A DNA stretch of 64,000 nt from Stenotrophomonas bentonitica (GCF_013185915.1 NZ_JAAZUH010000001.1:992001-1056000), one strand, 5' to 3'. Numbered from the stretch's first letter, positions 48,036 through 57,364 are shown. The notes: generated by a model from the sequence alone, not told the origin. Program-made: numbers and translations.

Positions 48036-48209
48036 TCAGGTCACCTTCTTGGCGACCGTCATGCCCAGCAGGAACAGCACGACGGCGATGATGATGCCTG
48101 CCCAGAACAGGAACTTGGCCACGCCGATGGCGGCGCCGCCGATGCCGGCAAAGCCGAGCGCGCCGGCAATGAGGCCGATGATGGCGAAAATGATGGCCCA
48201 CTTGATCAT
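48036..48209 (-). CDS. DUF1328 (YtjA-family) small membrane protein
   Basis: 57 residues, too short for most gene finders: MIKWAIIFAIIGLIAGALGF followed by AGIGGAAIGVAKFLFWAGII and a short basic tail, two transmembrane helices with the glycine-rich GxxxxxGxGG pattern of DUF1328/YtjA. These proteins are stress-induced (often sigma-S) and of unknown function. The start follows no earlier in-frame ATG. Confidence 0.85.
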   Translation of the reverse strand: MIKWAIIFAIIGLIAGALGFAGIGGAAIGVAKFLFWAGIIIAVVLFLLGMTVAKKVT

Positions 48210-48522
48210 GATGTTCCTTTGCCCGAAGTGCGGGATGACTGACAGGCCTCCACGCTATCGATCCGGCTGTGCCGCAGGGGTGAATGAGACGCGGGCAGCA
48301 TGTGAAGGCGCTACCGAATCTGAACGGCCCTCGCCACGTATTCAGGAGCGCTTGTAGGAATTTTCCGACAGACGGTAGGTGCCCGGATTGCCGCTTAACA
48401 TGCAAGTGATTGATTTGAAAGCTCGCTCACGCAAGCTCTCATCACACCTCTGAATGTGTGACCGTTGCCGCAATTTCACCACATGGTCACAATGATGACG
48501 TCCCACTACGGCCGATCACGCC

Positions 48523-48624
48523 ATGCGCGCATTCGTTACCAAGCAGCACCCTGCTCTGCTCAAGGTCTATTTCGTGGCCTGTTACGTGGTGCTGATTGAA
48601 GAAGTGATCCGCGCGATCAGCTGA
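48523..48624 (+). CDS. Possible 33-residue membrane peptide
   Basis: MRAFVTKQHPALLKVYFVAC, then YVVLIEEVIRAIS: a short basic N-terminus and one hydrophobic helix. A perfect 20-bp palindrome (gcgcgatcagctgatcgcgc, 48611-48630) straddles the stop codon and could end transcription, though no T-run follows. No Shine-Dalgarno sequence is obvious. Low confidence. Confidence 0.3.
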   Translation: MRAFVTKQHPALLKVYFVACYVVLIEEVIRAIS

Positions 48625-48643
48625 TCGCGCGACCGCCGCTGCC

Positions 48644-49036
48644 TCAGCGCAGCGATGCACCGTCGGCGCCGGGCGCTGCCCCGCCGGATGGGTTTCGCAC
48701 CCTCTCGATTTCTCTGCGCAGCTCGCGCATCTTGAACGGCTTCTGCAGGCCATAGCGCCCTTTCAGGCGCTCGGGAAGGCTGTCCGGCCCATAGCCGGTG
48801 AGGAACATGTACGGAATGCCGCGCGCTTCCAGCACATCGGCCACCGGGAACGACGGCGTGCCGGCCAGGTTCACGTCCAGCAACGCGATATCGATGCTGC
48901 ACTGCTCGGCCGCGTTCAACGCATCATCCAGCGTGCCAGCCAGGGCTACTACCTCGTACCCCTCATCGACGAGATAGTCCTGGACCATCATCGCGACCAT
49001 CGATTCGTCTTCGACCACCAGCACGCGCCCGTTCAA
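48644..49036 (-). CDS. Receiver-domain response regulator
   Basis: 130 residues: acidic pocket (ED near 9-11), phospho-acceptor D54 (LLDVNLAG), FLTGYG and the conserved lysine in LQKPFKM. No output domain. Overlaps the GNAT-kinase gene by 4 bp, so they are coupled. Single-domain partners of HWE-type kinases are common in this group. Confidence 0.87.
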   Translation of the reverse strand: MNGRVLVVEDESMVAMMVQDYLVDEGYEVVALAGTLDDALNAAEQCSIDIALLDVNLAGTPSFPVADVLEARGIPYMFLTGYGPDSLPERLKGRYGLQKPFKMRELRREIERVRNPSGGAAPGADGASLR

Positions 49037-50550
49037 GGGTGTACCCGCATGTCGTCATCCACCGGCGGGAACAGCACCCGGTAGCGCAGGCCACCCGGGT
49101 CGAAGGCCAGGTCCACTTTTCCGCCCAGATCATGCTTGAGACCCTGCTCCAGCAGGCGGGACCCGAACCCACGCTGGCTCGGGGGCTGCACCGGCGGACC
49201 GCCGCTTTCCTGCCAGACCAGCTCGATCATGTCGCGGCCGCCAACCTTCTGTGTGTCCCATTGCAGCGACACGCGCCCATCCGGGCCAGACAACGCCCCG
49301 TACTTGACCGCGTTGGTGCCCAGCTCATGGAGCGCCATGGCCAGCGCCAGCGCACGGCGCGGGTCCAGCCGGCAGGGCTCGCCCTTCAGCTCATAGCGTT
49401 CGTCGCGGTCGTCGGCGTGCACCGTCGCGGTCGCCTGGATCAGCTCCAGGATGTCCGCGCTGTGCCAGTTCTCGCGGGTCAGCACGTCATGCGCCGCGGC
49501 TAGCGCCATCAGGCGCTGCTCTACCTTCTCGCTGGCCTCGGCCACGTCAGCCGCGTTGCGGAAGGTCTGCCGGGCGATGGACTGCACCATCGCAAGCGAA
49601 TTCTTGACCCGGTGGTTGAGCTCGTTGATGAGCAGCTGCAGGTGCTGCTCATGGCGCTTGCGCTCGGTCACGTCACGGGTGCTGCCGGCAATCGCCTCCA
49701 CCTCCCCGTCCGGCCCGATCACCGGGGTGAAGATGTAGTCGTAGATGCGCACGCCCTCGGTGGCGTGGGGAAACGGCACGTCGCCGCGGATCGGCTGCTT
49801 GGTCGCAATCACCCGGTCGATTTCCGCATCATGCATGGCCGCATGCCACGGCTCGTAGCCGATCTCCAGGCAGGTCTTGCCCATCGCCTCATCCCAGGTC
49901 ATGCCCCACATGCTGAGCAGCGCTTTGTTGGCATAGATGAAGCGATGGTCCAGGTCGAATACATACGAAAGATCGGGCGTTGCCTGCAACAGGGCTTCGT
50001 AGATGCGCCACTTGGGGGTGTCTTCTTCCTGCTGCTGCAACACGGCTCGAACCCTGTGAATTTCGCCCGAGCATAGGGCGGTCGCCGTGAAGCCCGGATC
50101 ACGCCCAGGTAGTGCTTTCTGCATGGGCTGATAGACCAGACCGGCGTACTCGCCCACCGGTCCGGCCACGACAAATCCGTAACGCTGGTAGTTCGCCACA
50201 GCGGCCAGCGACGCCCGCACCGTGACCACCTCGGCCCGTGCGCAGTCCAGCAGCGCGTCCATCAGCGCCCGGCCAATCCCCTGCCCCTGCCAGCCCGGAG
50301 CCACGAACAGGGTGGCCACGTGCTGCCCGCCCATCAGCTCGGCCACCCCGACCACCTGGCCATCGGCCTCGTACACGAACATGTCGTTCCCGTCGGACAG
50401 CCGCCCGGCAAACCCGTCGACCGAGACGATCCCGGCAAAGGTGGCAATACCCTCCGGGCCCAGCGACGGCGCAACCGCCTCCATGAAGGAGGCCATGCAC
50501 ACGGCACTGGCCTGCTCCAGATCGACAGCCCGCACTCTCCTTGTTGCCAT
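49033..50550 (-). CDS. GNAT acetyltransferase-PAS-HWE-type histidine kinase fusion
   Basis: 505 residues in one unbroken frame. Residues about 1-145 form a GNAT domain (TLFVAPGWQGQGIGRALMD, the acetyl-CoA loop at 82-99, and NYQRYGFVVAG). Residues about 180-300 are a PAS domain (PDLSYVFDLDHRFIYANKAL; ending GSTRDVTERKRH). A HisKA_2/HWE domain follows, with H313 in NELNHRVKNSLAMVQS, then a HATPase (HELGTNAVKYGALS, GFGSRLLEQGL). The chosen ATG (50550) begins at the GNAT domain; PAS-kinase alone would begin near 50115. An N-terminal acetyltransferase on a light- or redox-type kinase is unusual. It is followed by the receiver gene. Confidence 0.87.
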   Translation of the reverse strand: MATRRVRAVDLEQASAVCMASFMEAVAPSLGPEGIATFAGIVSVDGFAGRLSDGNDMFVYEADGQVVGVAELMGGQHVATLFVAPGWQGQGIGRALMDALLDCARAEVVTVRASLAAVANYQRYGFVVAGPVGEYAGLVYQPMQKALPGRDPGFTATALCSGEIHRVRAVLQQQEEDTPKWRIYEALLQATPDLSYVFDLDHRFIYANKALLSMWGMTWDEAMGKTCLEIGYEPWHAAMHDAEIDRVIATKQPIRGDVPFPHATEGVRIYDYIFTPVIGPDGEVEAIAGSTRDVTERKRHEQHLQLLINELNHRVKNSLAMVQSIARQTFRNAADVAEASEKVEQRLMALAAAHDVLTRENWHSADILELIQATATVHADDRDERYELKGEPCRLDPRRALALAMALHELGTNAVKYGALSGPDGRVSLQWDTQKVGGRDMIELVWQESGGPPVQPPSQRGFGSRLLEQGLKHDLGGKVDLAFDPGGLRYRVLFPPVDDDMRVHP

Positions 50551-50739
50551 CTGCCTGCGCCTGATGCTTGGGTTCCGGTCTGGAACCGACAGGGAAATGG
50601 TAATGGGGCTGCCGCTCGGCCGCAGAGATGGCCCCCAAGCCTCCGCTCTAGATGAGACGTGACGCACGTTAGACGGCGGCAATCGCGACAAACTGGCGAA
50701 AGCAAACGTTCCCAGTGCACAATTCGGCCGGCTGGATAT

Positions 50740-50858
50740 TGACAGCCTTTGAGCACCGCGAGCAGGATCGCCGTGTCGCCGAACAGTCGGCGACCGGGAT
50801 TGGCGTCCCGAGCCAAAGGCGCACCAGCGCCCATCGGCCGATGCACGGCGCTTTTTTT
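50740..50858 (+). ncRNA. Candidate structured small RNA ending in a terminator
   Basis: A 7-bp closing stem (gcctttg 50745-50751 with caaaggc 50814-50820) encloses an 8-bp perfect hairpin (gtcgccga/tcggcgac, 50775-50794) and a second hairpin (cggga/tcccg, 50795-50810); an intrinsic terminator follows. No protein frame is supported. Nothing in the window identifies the class. It could be independent or the first part of a leader for the C4-like element. Confidence 0.4.
50826..50858 (+). terminator. Intrinsic terminator after the candidate small RNA
   Basis: agcgcc/ggcgct outer stem, an inner catc-ggcc-gatg stem, and seven T residues. Confidence 0.7.
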
Positions 50859-50900
50859 GCGTCGTTGCATCGGTCGATGGCGATTGCTTGCCAGTTCTAT

Positions 50901-50971
50901 GGCGGGCGGTGCGCGGGGGCCTTCGGGCCCACCGGACCTTTGGCCGGCACGCCAACCGCGTACCGTCCGTC
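50901..50971 (+). ncRNA. C4-like three-way-junction RNA
   Basis: A 15-bp stem pairs 50901-50915 with 50957-50971, including three G-U pairs, which favours an RNA structure over a DNA palindrome. It encloses two hairpins: gggcc-ttcg-ggccc (50917-50930) and ccgg-a-cc-ttt-gg-ccgg (50932-50947), plus an unpaired cgccaac at 50950-50956. The architecture resembles the C4 antisense RNA of phages P1/P4. The unpaired cgccaa can pair with ttggcg at 50979-50984, before the next gene's start. Class assignment is by memory and unverified. Confidence 0.45.
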
Positions 50972-51021
50972 ACCCCAATTGGCGTTGGAGTGGCGGACTC
51001 AACTTCCAGAGGAATCCAACC

Positions 51022-51504
51022 ATGTCCATTGAACAGTTCGCCGCGCCTTCGCGCGTCACAGTTGACCTCAGCTACTACTTCACCGCCATCGCAGAGACCT
51101 TGGACTGGGGCAGCCCCGCCTGGGTCACGCTCGAATCCAAGCTCCGAACCGACATCCGCACATCAGACCAGCTGACGATGGGCGAAATACTGAAGGCAAT
51201 CTCATCGACGCGCTGCGATGCCACGACAAAGCCGGGAACGCAGGTGCATCGCCTGATCGGTGCCAGTGACCCTTCAAGACACGAGGTGTTCCGCGCAATC
51301 CGCAGTCTGCTACGCATCTACGACCTACGCATTGTCGAGCTGCTATCACTCGTCGATGTAATCGAGCGATGTCCTGGCAACGTCGAAGACATGAGCATCA
51401 AGAACCTGCTGGCGCTGATCTCGCTCGTGGACCTGGAAGAGGTGCCGATGGCACCGCTGGGGCCGCCGCCGTCAGGCTCGGGCGCACCGGCTCCCGTCCA
51501 GTAA
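51022..51504 (+). CDS. Hypothetical protein downstream of the C4-like RNA
   Basis: 160 residues from an ATG with an AGAGGA Shine-Dalgarno sequence. The sequence is mixed helical, with no signal peptide, ending in a proline/glycine-rich tail. No known domain is recognised. An in-frame longer version starting near 50749 lies inside the structured RNAs and is unlikely. It may be regulated by the RNA elements immediately upstream. Confidence 0.65.
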   Translation: MSIEQFAAPSRVTVDLSYYFTAIAETLDWGSPAWVTLESKLRTDIRTSDQLTMGEILKAISSTRCDATTKPGTQVHRLIGASDPSRHEVFRAIRSLLRIYDLRIVELLSLVDVIERCPGNVEDMSIKNLLALISLVDLEEVPMAPLGPPPSGSGAPAPVQ

Positions 51505-51634
51505 GCACTGCCACACACTTGCGCCGCACTTGGAATGGAGGCCCCTACCGGGGCCTTCGCTCGACGACAACACCAGCCAGCGTGTCACCGTGATCCGGCG
51601 CCCCGCAGCCGACATTCGAACCGGAGGCTCTCGA

Positions 51635-52072
51635 TCAGTCCACGTACTTGAGGTGGATCAGCGGATACGGCCTACCCTGCCCGTCTACTTCAGAGCGCCC
51701 GGTTCTTCGAAATCCCATCCGCTCGTAGAAGCCCACCGCCTGTGCATTCTGCTCGTTTACATCAGTCGTCAGTGTCGGATGCAGCGCGAGCGCGTGGCGC
51801 ACCAGCGCGGCACCGACACCGGTTCCGCGATGGGCGGGGTCTACGAACAGCGCTTCCATGTGCCCTTCATCAAGCAGCATGAACGCCACTGGATAGTCGC
51901 TGTCATCCGCTGCGATCCACAGCGGTGCATCGGGCAGGAACCCGCACACCATGGTGTCGATGGCCTGGCGATCTTCGGGCGTCAGGAAGTCGTGGGTCGC
52001 ATCAACGGCCGCACGCCAGATCTCGATGACGCGTGCGCCCTCGTCGGGTCGGGAAGGTCGAATGGCGGTCAT
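51635..52072 (-). CDS. yjaB: YjaB-like GNAT acetyltransferase
   Basis: 145 residues from the ATG at 52072. IRPSRPDEGARVIEIWRAAVD, FLTPEDRQ, and FVDPAHRGTGVGAALVRHAL (acetyl-CoA loop) with NEQNAQAVGFYERMGF and GRSEVDGQGRPYPLIHL match E. coli YjaB closely as recalled. Family GNAT; substrate unproven. Ends facing the orphan gene. Confidence 0.85.
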   Translation of the reverse strand: MTAIRPSRPDEGARVIEIWRAAVDATHDFLTPEDRQAIDTMVCGFLPDAPLWIAADDSDYPVAFMLLDEGHMEALFVDPAHRGTGVGAALVRHALALHPTLTTDVNEQNAQAVGFYERMGFRRTGRSEVDGQGRPYPLIHLKYVD

Positions 52073-52103
52073 GGTTGCCCTCTGCAGAATCCAGTCGTGC
52101 TGA

Positions 52104-52138
52104 AACAAAAAAGGGCCCGCACCGAAGTGCGAACCCTT
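52104..52138 (-). terminator. Terminator of tRNA-Pro
   Basis: A 12-bp stem with two G-U pairs (AAGGGTTCGCAC / GTGCGGGCCCTT) and a TTTTTTG tail on the minus strand, just past the tRNA. Confidence 0.85.
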
Positions 52139-52155
52139 GATCGTGTCACCAACAA

Positions 52156-52232
52156 TGGTCGGGACGGCCGGATTTGAACCGACGACCCTCTGCCCCCCAG
52201 GCAGATGCGCTACCAGGCTGCGCTACGCCCCG
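52156..52232 (-). tRNA. tRNA-Pro (anticodon GGG)
   Basis: 77 nt with encoded CCA. Acceptor stem CGGGGCG/CGTCCCG; the anticodon loop CTGGGGG gives GGG, reading CCC and CCT. D and T arms are regular. A TATACT -10-like box (minus strand, 52272-52277) lies upstream, inside the end of the merR interval. Confidence 0.95.
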
Positions 52233-52299
52233 ATGTTGCTGGTGTTGTTCCCGCCTTGCAGCGGGCCGACGAGTATAACCGGTTTGGCTTGAAAAGGGT

Positions 52300-52656
52300 T
52301 CAGCGGCGCAGCAGCTGAAGCACTTCTTCCAGTTCCATCCGCGTCTGTTTGATGATCTGGTTGCTCAGTGCCGATTCGTCGCGCGCACCCGCACCTTCCA
52401 GGCGCAGGCGGGCACCGCCGATGGTGTAGCCCTGCTCGTAGAGGAGGCCGCGGATCTGGCGCACCATCAGCACGTCGTGGCGCTGGTAGTAGCGACGGTT
52501 GCCACGGCGCTTGGCCGGCTCCAGGCTGGGAAATTCGGTTTCCCAGTAGCGCAGCACGTGCGGCTTTACGTCGCACAGCTCGCTGACTTCACCAATGGTG
52601 AAGTAGCGCTTGGCCGGTATCGGCGGAAGTTCGCGGTTACTGCCCGGATCCAGCAT
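52300..52656 (-). CDS. MerR-family transcriptional regulator
   Basis: 118 residues: helix-turn-helix and wing [29 protein letters not shown] (about 17-45), then [20 protein letters not shown]. No effector domain beyond a C-terminal helix, so it belongs to the short MerR group found after ihfA. The N-terminus overlaps the ihfA 3' end by 20 bp, indicating one operon. Confidence 0.9.
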   Translation of the reverse strand: MLDPGSNRELPPIPAKRYFTIGEVSELCDVKPHVLRYWETEFPSLEPAKRRGNRRYYQRHDVLMVRQIRGLLYEQGYTIGGARLRLEGAGARDESALSNQIIKQTRMELEEVLQLLRR

Positions 52657-52936
52657 ATGCCTCTACCCTTTCCTTGAGCTTCTGGCCCGGACGGAAGGTG
52701 ACCACCGTACGGGCGGAAATCGGAATTTCCTCGCCGGTTTTCGGATTGCGGCCCGGGCGCTGGTTCTTGCGCCGCAGGTCGAAATTGCCGAACCCGGAAA
52801 GCTTCACCTGCCGTCCCTGTTCCAATGCTTCACGCAGCACATCGAAGAACGCGTCGACAAATTCCTTGGCCTCGCGCTTGTTCAGACCCACTTCGTCGAA
52901 CAGCTTTTCGGCCATCTCCGCCTTGGTCAATGCCAT
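52637..52936 (-). CDS. ihfA: Integration host factor alpha subunit
   Basis: 99 residues. [20 protein letters not shown], the [29 protein letters not shown] arm that inserts into the minor groove, and the [14 protein letters not shown] end identify IHF-alpha. It bends DNA with HimD/IhfB for recombination, replication and promoters. Follows pheT as in E. coli. Confidence 0.95.
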   Translation of the reverse strand: MALTKAEMAEKLFDEVGLNKREAKEFVDAFFDVLREALEQGRQVKLSGFGNFDLRRKNQRPGRNPKTGEEIPISARTVVTFRPGQKLKERVEAYAGSGQ

Positions 52937-52962
52937 TGCCTGCTACCCCCCATGCTGCCCGC

Positions 52963-55341
52963 TCAACCGCGGATCCGGGCGTGGTGTTCACGCTCCATCG
53001 CGGCCACCGCCTCGGTGACCACCGCATCCACGTCGCGGTCCGTCAGAGTGCGCGACTTGTCCTGCAAAATCAAGCCCATAGCGAGACTCTTGAAGCCCGG
53101 CTCTACCCCCTGGCCCACATAACGGTCGAACAGCGTCACCTGCTGCAGCAGCGGGCCGGCGGCCCGGCGCAGGGTGGCTTCCAGGTCGGCCCAGGCCGCC
53201 GCCTCGGGGACCAGGAAGGCCAGGTCGCGGCGGACCGAGGGGAACCGGGACAGGTCGCTGGCGCGCGGCAGGGCGCGGGCAGCCAGGGCGGCCAGGTCCA
53301 GCTCGAAGCCGAACACGTCGGCGTCGATGTCCATGGCCTTGGCCAGGCGCGGGTGGATCTGGCCGATCCAGCCCAGGCTGACCCCGTCACGCAGGACCTC
53401 GGCCGAGCGGGCCGGGTGGCCGTACGGGCGGGTCGAGGGCACGAAGCTGAGCACGGCGCCGGAGGCGGCGGCCAGCGATTCCAGGTCGCCCTTGAGGTCG
53501 TGGAAGTCGACCTTGCGGGTGGCCAGGCCCCACTGTTCCGGGGTGGCGTCGCCGCACACGGCCACGGCCACGCGCTGGGTTTCCAGCGGGGCGGCGCCCT
53601 GCCCGGCCTGCGGGTGGAACACGCGGCCCAGCTCGAACAGGCGCACGGTGGGCTGCTGGCGCGCGGCGTTGCGGCCCAGGGTGGCGACCAGACCCGGCAG
53701 CAGCGCCGGGCGCATCACCGCCAGCTCTGCCGAGAGCGGGTTGGCCAGGGCCACCACGTTGTCCTGCAACTGCCAGCTGGCCAGCAGGCCAGCGTCGACG
53801 AAGGCGTAGTTGATGGTTTCCTGCAGGTCGCGGGCGACCAGCTGGCGACGGGTGCTCAGGTCGTCCAGGCGGGTCTCGCTGGGCATGGCGATGCGCGCCG
53901 CGCCACCCGGCAGGGTGGTCGGAATGCGCTCGTAGCCGTGGATGCGGGCCAGCTCTTCGATCAGGTCTTCTTCGATGGCGATGTCGAAGCGGCGGCTGGG
54001 CGCGGTGACCTGCCAGCCGTCGGCGGCAGCGGCCACGTCCATGCCCAGCGCGCGCAGGATGCGCTCCACGTCGGCGTCGGCGATCTGGATGCCCAGCACG
54101 CGGGCGATGCGCGCGCGGCGCAGGCCGATGGTCGCGGTGGCCGGCAGGTCGTCCTGGCGCACGGCCTCGGTGACCGGGGCAGGGGTGCCGCCGGCCAGGT
54201 CCAGGACCAGGCGGGTGGCGTATTCGATGGCAGTGCGCGGCAGCGCCGGGTCCACGCCACGTTCGAAGCGGTGGCCGGCGTCGGTGTGCAGGCCCAGCTT
54301 GCGGCCACGGCCCATGATGGCGGCCGGGGCGAAGTGCGCGGCCTCCAGGAACACGGCGGTGGTGTCGTCGGTGACGCGGGTATCGAAGCCGCCCATCAGG
54401 CCGGCCAGGCCGACCGGACGGTCGGCGTCTGTGACCACCAGGAAGCTTTCATCGAGGGCGGCATCGCGGCCGTCCAGCAGCTTCAGGGTTTCGCCGGCGC
54501 GCGAGCGGCGCACGCCGATGCTGCCCTGCAGGGTGCCCAGGTCGTAGGCGTGCATCGGCTGGCCCAGTTCGAGCATCACGTACTGGGTGATGTCGACCAG
54601 CAGCGACACAGGGCGCACGCCGCTGCGGCGCAGGCGCTCGGCCATCCACAGCGGGGTGGCGGCGCGCGGGTTCACGCCTTCGATGACGCGGCCCAGGTAA
54701 CGCGGGGCTTCGGCACCGGCGTTGAGCGCGATGGTCAGTTCACGGGTGCCCACGGCGGCCACTGGGGCAGCGTTGAACGGCACCACTTCGCTGGCGCACG
54801 CGGCGGCCACGTCGAAGGCGATGCCGCGCACGCTGAAGCAGTCGGCGCGGTTGGGGGTCAGCTTGATCTCGATGCTGGCGTCGGGCAGGCCGAGGTACTC
54901 GACCAGGGTCTGGCCGACCGGGGCGTCGTCAGGGAGCTCGAACAGGCCGGACGCGTCGCTGTCCAGGCCCAATTCCTTGGCCGAGCACAGCATGCCGTTG
55001 GACTCCACGCCACGCAGCTTGGCGGCCTTGATGGTCATGTCACCAAACTTGGCACCGACCATCGCCAGTGGCGCAACCAGCCCGGCGCGCGCGTTGGGCG
55101 CGCCGCACACGATCTGCAGGTGCTCGCCCTGCCCGGCGTCGACCTGGCAGATCTGCAGGCGGTCGGCTTCGGGATGGCGCTCGGCGGAAATGATGCGCGC
55201 GACCACCACGTGGTCGAGGTTCGCGCCGAGGTCGGTGACCTCTTCCACTTCCAGCCCGATCGCGGTCAGCACCGCGCTCAGCTCGGCGCGCGAGGCGGTG
55301 GTGGGAACGTGGCTGCGCAGCCAGTTTTCAGAGAATTTCAT
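52963..55341 (-). CDS. pheT: Phenylalanyl-tRNA synthetase beta subunit
   Basis: 792 residues, the usual length. N-terminal tRNA-binding (EMAP-like) domain (CQVDAGQGEHLQIVCGAPNARAG), B3/B4 editing region (RPVSLLVDITQYVMLELGQPMHAYD), B5 domain, synthetase-like core and the C-terminal ferredoxin-fold anticodon-binding domain (KDKSRTLTDRDVDAVVTEAV). With PheS it forms an alpha2-beta2 enzyme that charges tRNA-Phe. It is separated from pheS by 82 bp holding a REP. Confidence 0.96.
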   Translation of the reverse strand: MKFSENWLRSHVPTTASRAELSAVLTAIGLEVEEVTDLGANLDHVVVARIISAERHPEADRLQICQVDAGQGEHLQIVCGAPNARAGLVAPLAMVGAKFGDMTIKAAKLRGVESNGMLCSAKELGLDSDASGLFELPDDAPVGQTLVEYLGLPDASIEIKLTPNRADCFSVRGIAFDVAAACASEVVPFNAAPVAAVGTRELTIALNAGAEAPRYLGRVIEGVNPRAATPLWMAERLRRSGVRPVSLLVDITQYVMLELGQPMHAYDLGTLQGSIGVRRSRAGETLKLLDGRDAALDESFLVVTDADRPVGLAGLMGGFDTRVTDDTTAVFLEAAHFAPAAIMGRGRKLGLHTDAGHRFERGVDPALPRTAIEYATRLVLDLAGGTPAPVTEAVRQDDLPATATIGLRRARIARVLGIQIADADVERILRALGMDVAAAADGWQVTAPSRRFDIAIEEDLIEELARIHGYERIPTTLPGGAARIAMPSETRLDDLSTRRQLVARDLQETINYAFVDAGLLASWQLQDNVVALANPLSAELAVMRPALLPGLVATLGRNAARQQPTVRLFELGRVFHPQAGQGAAPLETQRVAVAVCGDATPEQWGLATRKVDFHDLKGDLESLAAASGAVLSFVPSTRPYGHPARSAEVLRDGVSLGWIGQIHPRLAKAMDIDADVFGFELDLAALAARALPRASDLSRFPSVRRDLAFLVPEAAAWADLEATLRRAAGPLLQQVTLFDRYVGQGVEPGFKSLAMGLILQDKSRTLTDRDVDAVVTEAVAAMEREHHARIRG

Positions 55342-55392
55342 GGTGTCACCCTGGTGGGCCGGCGCACGCGCCTGGGCCGTAATTCAACAATC

Positions 55393-55414
55393 GTAGTGCC
55401 GGGCTCTGCCCGGC
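55393..55414 (+). repeat. SMAG-like REP in the pheS-pheT gap
   Basis: GTAGTGCCGGGCTCTGCCCG then GCA. It interrupts an operon and could affect messenger stability or the PheS:PheT ratio. Confidence 0.6.
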
Positions 55415-55423
55415 AGTCCGTCA

Positions 55424-56527
<1,104 letters not shown>

Positions 56528-56572
56528 TTACCCGCAGCCGTTGCGTTTACACGGCAACGGCGGGGAATGGAC

Positions 56573-56932
56573 TTATGCCGCCAGCGCGCCCTTGGCCTTT
56601 TCGGCCAGTGCAGCAAAACCGGCTGCGTCGTGCACTGCGATATCGGCCAGGACCTTACGATCCAGGGTGATACCGGACTTCAGCAGGCCGTTCATGAAAC
56701 GGCTGTAGCTCAGACCGTTGATGCGGGCAGCCGCGTTGATGCGGGTGATCCACAGCGAGCGGAAATTACGCTTCTTCTGCTTACGACCGATGTAGGCGTA
56801 CTGCTGTGCCTTGATGACGGCCTGCTTGGCAACGCGGAAGACCTTGCGGCGTGCGTTGTAGTAACCCTTTGCAAGGGTCAGGATTTTCTTGTGGCGGCGA
56901 CGTGCCTGTACACCACGCTTTACTCGAGCCAT
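56573..56932 (-). CDS. rplT: 50S ribosomal protein L20
   Basis: 119 residues. [20 protein letters not shown], then [20 protein letters not shown] and [24 protein letters not shown] are diagnostic of L20. It is needed for early 50S assembly and represses its own operon in E. coli. Ten nucleotides after rpmI. Confidence 0.98.
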   Translation of the reverse strand: MARVKRGVQARRRHKKILTLAKGYYNARRKVFRVAKQAVIKAQQYAYIGRKQKKRNFRSLWITRINAAARINGLSYSRFMNGLLKSGITLDRKVLADIAVHDAAGFAALAEKAKGALAA

Positions 56933-56942
56933 GGTTCAGTCC

Positions 56943-57140
56943 TCAGAGGTAGGGAAGCATACGGTTCAAACGGCCTGCGTCTTCTGCACGAACATGGTTC
57001 GTCTGACGCAGATTGCGCTTACGCTTGGTCGACTTCTTCGTGAGGATGTGGCTGCGGTTGGCGTGGCCAGCCTTGAACTTGCCGGAGGCGGTCTTGCGGA
57101 AACGCTTGGCCGCCGCCCGGTTGGTCTTGATCTTGGGCAT
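56943..57140 (-). CDS. rpmI: 50S ribosomal protein L35
   Basis: 65 residues. [20 protein letters not shown] and the later [15 protein letters not shown] match L35. First gene of the rpmI-rplT pair, preceded by a promoter and a structured leader. Confidence 0.98.
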   Translation of the reverse strand: MPKIKTNRAAAKRFRKTASGKFKAGHANRSHILTKKSTKRKRNLRQTNHVRAEDAGRLNRMLPYL

Positions 57141-57223
57141 TGCAATGTCCTTGATGATGTTTTTTTACTGACCAGGGCGGTGGCGATGCCACACTTTCCG
57201 TCCGTGCCCTTGCCTGCTTTTAA

Positions 57224-57250
57224 GCCCGGATTCCCCTCTGGGAACCGGGC
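57224..57250 (-). promoter_or_regulatory. Hairpin in the rpmI-rplT leader
   Basis: gcccgg...ccgggc stem with inner ttcc/ggaa pairing, about 85-110 nt upstream of rpmI and downstream of the promoter. In E. coli L20 binds a leader structure to repress this operon; this hairpin could be its counterpart, but the L20 binding sequence was not proved. Confidence 0.4.
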
Positions 57251-57281
57251 GGGTCCTTCACCCCGCAATACGGGGCCGCCC

Positions 57282-57310
57282 ATTATGCCAGCGACCGGAG
57301 CCGGTTGCAA
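57282..57310 (-). promoter_or_regulatory. Sigma-70 promoter of rpmI-rplT
   Basis: TTGCAA and CATAAT with a 17-bp spacer on the minus strand; the predicted transcript starts near 57275, leaving a leader of about 135 nt. Confidence 0.65.
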
Positions 57311-57364
57311 ATGGTTGATTGGGCGGGGGTAAGCGGCCGGACAGAGCCCGGCATTCAGCGGTTC

